DNA of 6,709 nucleotides from DASPTB01 sp035623615 (lineage in GTDB: Bacteria; Actinomycetota; UBA4738): contig DASPTB010000213.1 in NCBI GenBank assembly GCA_035623615.1, positions 1 through 6,709 of the forward strand, given 5' to 3'. Made by a program: the position numbers and the translations under genes. Positions 5,357-6,709 of the stretch are shown here, piece after piece; within the stretch, counting starts at the first letter, position 1; every line of letters starts with the position of its first letter. Below the pieces are notes generated by a model. It worked only from the letters and a program-made list of their open reading frames with translations. It was not told where the DNA came from and did no database searches.

Positions 5357-6190
5357 GTGAGCCAGACTCGTCGAACCCTCTCGGGCGTGCTTCTGATCGC
5401 ATGCCTCCTCGTCGTCGTGTCGATGAGCGCGGTGTTCATGGGCTTCGTGGCGTTCTCGCCCGAGACCGACCGATCCAACAGACTGCTGGCGCTGTTCATC
5501 ATGACCCCTCTGCTGGTCGCCTCGTTCGCGTTCGTCGTCGCGCTCTACCGGGCCGTGTTTGCGAAGCAGATCTCCCGGCGTCGATGGGCGCGAGCGGGTC
5601 GCCACCTCGCCGCTTCGGGGTTTCGGGATGCGACGCCGAGCGAGATCCAGGACACGCTCGGCCTGCCGGTGCAGCTTCTGGCACCGTACACACTCGCGCT
5701 CCAGCGCGGCGGCGGTATCGACCACGTGATGGTGGGCAGCGTCGGTGACCAACAGGTGCGGTGCTTCAACGTGCGAATCCGAGGTGGGGGCTGGATGGAC
5801 GTGCCCGCCGTGGCGCTTCGTCTCGACGCGGCGTTCGCCTCCACTCTCATTCGGCCGCAGCGCGTCCCCATCCGGCCTCGGCCCGACATGAAGCGGGCGT
5901 GGTTCGAACACGAGCGCTTCAACCGGTCGCTCGCCGTCTTTTCCGTCGACCCGTTCTTCGCAAATGCCCTCGTGGACCCGCGGATGATGGACTGGCTGCG
6001 CACGAATCTGCACCGGACCACGATCGAGCTCGCCGGCCGCTGGGTGCTCGCCTGGAACATGCCAAGGGGCAGGTTTCGCCGTGGCCCACTCGAGCTCATG
6101 GACGTCGTATCAGGGTTCGCGGAGCGCGTACCTCGTGCGGTTCCCTCGTTGTTTCCCCGACGGTCCGACACGCTCAGGTGGCGCCACTAG
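5357..6190 (+). CDS. Unrecognised membrane protein with two N-terminal helices and a soluble domain
   Basis: This 277-residue protein has two transmembrane helices, at about 9-33 (GVLLIACLLVVVSMSAVFMGF) and 43-68 (LLALFIMTPLLVASFAFVV), joined by a short polar loop. A basic stretch QISRRRWARAGRH follows at 71-83, so by the positive-inside rule the N-terminus and the large C-terminal domain are cytoplasmic. The soluble domain (about 85-270) contains a beta-rich section (IDHVMVGSVGDQQVRCFNVR) and the block FEHERFNRSLAVFSVDPFFANALVDPRMMDWL at about 183-214. I have an impression of similar blocks in uncharacterised actinobacterial membrane proteins (DUF3137-like), but cannot confirm it; no catalytic motif is evident. 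GTG 5357 is chosen because the only earlier in-frame start, TTG 5216, lies within the terminator. Its Shine-Dalgarno (GGA at 5348-5350) is weak. No partner gene is adjacent and no function is assigned. Confidence 0.82.
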   Translation: MSQTRRTLSGVLLIACLLVVVSMSAVFMGFVAFSPETDRSNRLLALFIMTPLLVASFAFVVALYRAVFAKQISRRRWARAGRHLAASGFRDATPSEIQDTLGLPVQLLAPYTLALQRGGGIDHVMVGSVGDQQVRCFNVRIRGGGWMDVPAVALRLDAAFASTLIRPQRVPIRPRPDMKRAWFEHERFNRSLAVFSVDPFFANALVDPRMMDWLRTNLHRTTIELAGRWVLAWNMPRGRFRRGPLELMDVVSGFAERVPRAVPSLFPRRSDTLRWRH

Positions 6191-6196
6191 GGGATG

Positions 6197-6212
6197 CGCC
6201 CTCGACCGGGCG
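6197..6212. terminator. Possible hairpin between convergent genes (membrane protein and selC)
   Basis: CGCCC (6197-6201) and GGGCG (6208-6212) form a 5-bp stem with a 6-nt loop. It sits just after the membrane-protein stop and just beyond the 3' end of the tRNA on the other strand. No U-tract follows in either direction, so it is at best a weak bidirectional terminator. Confidence 0.28.
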
Positions 6213-6220
6213 ATGCCTCT

Positions 6221-6314
6221 TGGCGGAGGCGGACGGGAATCGAACCCGCCAACCGGCTCTCGCCGGCTCACCGGTTTTGAAGACCGGGAGGGACACCAGC
6301 CCCCATTCGCCTCC
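6221..6314 (-). tRNA. selC: tRNA-Sec (anticodon UCA), selenocysteine tRNA
   Basis: Read on the minus strand, this 94-nt element folds as a tRNA-Sec. The acceptor is GGAGGCG (nt 1-7) with CGCCTCC (84-90), then discriminator G and an encoded CCA. The D-stem has six pairs, GGGGGC with GTCCCT, closed by a four-base TGGT loop, a hallmark of bacterial tRNA-Sec. The anticodon stem CCGGT/ACCGG encloses CTTCAAA, giving UCA at + strand 6278-6280. The variable arm is long: seven pairs with a GAGA loop (nt 47-64). The T-loop is TTCGATT. The product is charged with serine, converted to selenocysteine by SelA or an equivalent, and delivered by SelB to UGA codons that have a SECIS element. Nucleotide A8 faces C83, so the eighth acceptor pair expected in the 8+5 design is missing; C83 could pair with G65 for a 7+6 design. 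No sel gene is recognised nearby. A suppressor tRNA is unlikely given the D-arm and the length. Confidence 0.96.
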
Positions 6315-6320
6315 GGGTGA

Positions 6321-6326
6321 AGCGTA
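6321..6326 (-). promoter_or_regulatory. Candidate -10 element for selC
   Basis: On the minus strand TACGCT fits the loose TANNNT -10 pattern of GC-rich bacteria and ends 6 nt before the first tRNA base, which would make transcription start at the mature 5' end. No convincing -35 is found 16-19 bp further upstream, so this is tentative. Confidence 0.28.
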
Positions 6327-6378
6327 CGGGGAAACAGCGGTTGGTGTGTCCCCAGAGCCGTAGTGGCGCCGAGTAGCA

Positions 6379-6397
6379 TGGCGGAGGACGGACGGGA
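6379..6397 (+). repeat. Near-copy of the tRNA-Sec 3' end
   Basis: TGGCGGAGG-AC-GGACGGGA at 6379-6397 repeats the + strand form of the tRNA 3' end, TGGCGGAGG-C-GGACGGGA at 6221-6238, with a single extra base. It lies upstream of the tRNA in the same orientation. It could be a remnant of an integration event or a partial duplication, but the low complexity (only G, C, A and one T) makes chance similarity plausible. Confidence 0.4.
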
Positions 6398-6418
6398 CGG
6401 GCGCCGGGGGAGATGCGT

Positions 6419-6709
6419 GTGGCGATCGGCCGGCTTGGGGGGATCCAGATCGACTGTATCGACCCCATGGTCGTCGCCCGATTCTGGGCCGCGGTTCTCG
6501 GAACGGAGCTTCAGGAACCGCTCGGAGATCCTCCTCAGTACGTGAACCTGGGGCGCTGGAACGAGGCCCCGGACGCCGTCATGGTCGCGTTCCAGCGAGT
6601 CCCCGAGCGCAAGGTCGTGAAGAATCGAGTCCACCTCGACGTGGAGGTTCAGGACGTCGAGTCCGCGACCGCGCACATCGAGACCCTGGGGGGTTCCCGG
6701 CTGGCCACC
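6419..6709 (+). CDS. VOC-family (Glyoxalase_6-like) protein, 3' end cut by window
   Basis: The frame stays open to the right edge, so only the first 97 residues are seen. It starts MAIGRLGGIQIDCIDPMVVA, with RFWAAVLGTEL next; both are typical of the Glyoxalase_6 branch (PF18029) of the vicinal-oxygen-chelate superfamily in actinobacteria. KNRVHLDVEVQDVESATAHI at about 68-87 opens the next beta strand and contains the usual His-Leu-Asp. Members bind a metal or small molecules; no specific substrate can be named. I choose GTG 6419 because GGGGGAG (6406-6412) is 6 nt before it. ATG 6413 directly abuts that sequence and would add only two residues; an in-frame stop at 6374-6376 limits the 5' end. 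It is divergent from selC with about 100 bp between, so the two promoters would share this gap. Confidence 0.87.
   Translation, partial: MAIGRLGGIQIDCIDPMVVARFWAAVLGTELQEPLGDPPQYVNLGRWNEAPDAVMVAFQRVPERKVVKNRVHLDVEVQDVESATAHIETLGGSRLAT

Noticed and set aside
5332..5358. ACCGG/CCGGT inverted repeat before GTG 5357 as an operator
   Set aside because: The arms are only 5 bp with a 17-bp gap, the centre does not coincide with the nearby CGGATCCG palindrome, and such repeats are frequent by chance at this GC content.
6081..6320. A 79-codon + strand frame across the tRNA
   Set aside because: It overlaps the end of the membrane protein gene and the whole tRNA-Sec gene in another frame and has no ribosome-binding site or domain.

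Overview
The window is high-GC, densely coding DNA with almost all genes on the + strand. It looks chromosomal and fits an actinobacterium or a similar high-GC lineage. The support is family-level: a TIGR03086/maleylpyruvate-isomerase-like protein, a Glyoxalase_6-type VOC protein, an actinobacterial-style helical-repeat protein, and strong G/C preference at third codon positions. No insertion sequence, phage gene, CRISPR array or rRNA is visible.

Layout: (1) 2-1465 is the 3' part of a large alpha-helical, TPR-like protein that probably begins upstream of the window. (2) 1580-3070 is a secreted phosphoesterase of the phospholipase C / acid phosphatase family, rich in cysteine, with a probable TTG start. 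(3) 3102-3695, 31 bp downstream, is a TIGR03086-type DinB/mycothiol-isomerase-like protein. (4) 3735-5232 is a compact transcription unit. It has a near-consensus promoter (TTGACG-N18-TATAAC) with an imperfect palindrome over the -10 and predicted start. Three genes follow: an ArsR-family repressor, an AHSA1/SRPBCC protein (ATGA overlap) and a PhnB-like VOC protein. A long hairpin terminator ends it. This reads as an autoregulated small-molecule-response operon of unknown ligand. (5) 5357-6190 is an unrecognised two-helix membrane protein with a roughly 200-residue soluble domain. (6) 6221-6314 on the minus strand is a full tRNA-Sec gene (selC): UCA anticodon, 94 nt, encoded CCA, six-pair D-stem and long variable arm. 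(7) 6419 to the right edge is the 5' part of a second, unrelated VOC/glyoxalase-like gene.

The most informative feature is selC, which implies that the organism decodes some UGA codons as selenocysteine, although no sel or selenoprotein gene is recognised here. Two things deserve a second look. The arm junction of the tRNA can be drawn as 7+6 instead of the bacterial 8+5. The SRPBCC and PhnB-like genes share one reading frame separated by a single UGA and a 12-codon spacer; ordinary termination is by far the likelier reading. I see no convincing new multi-gene system; the best candidates for new detail are the ArsR-SRPBCC-VOC operon with its operator, the tRNA-Sec architecture, and the unassigned membrane protein.
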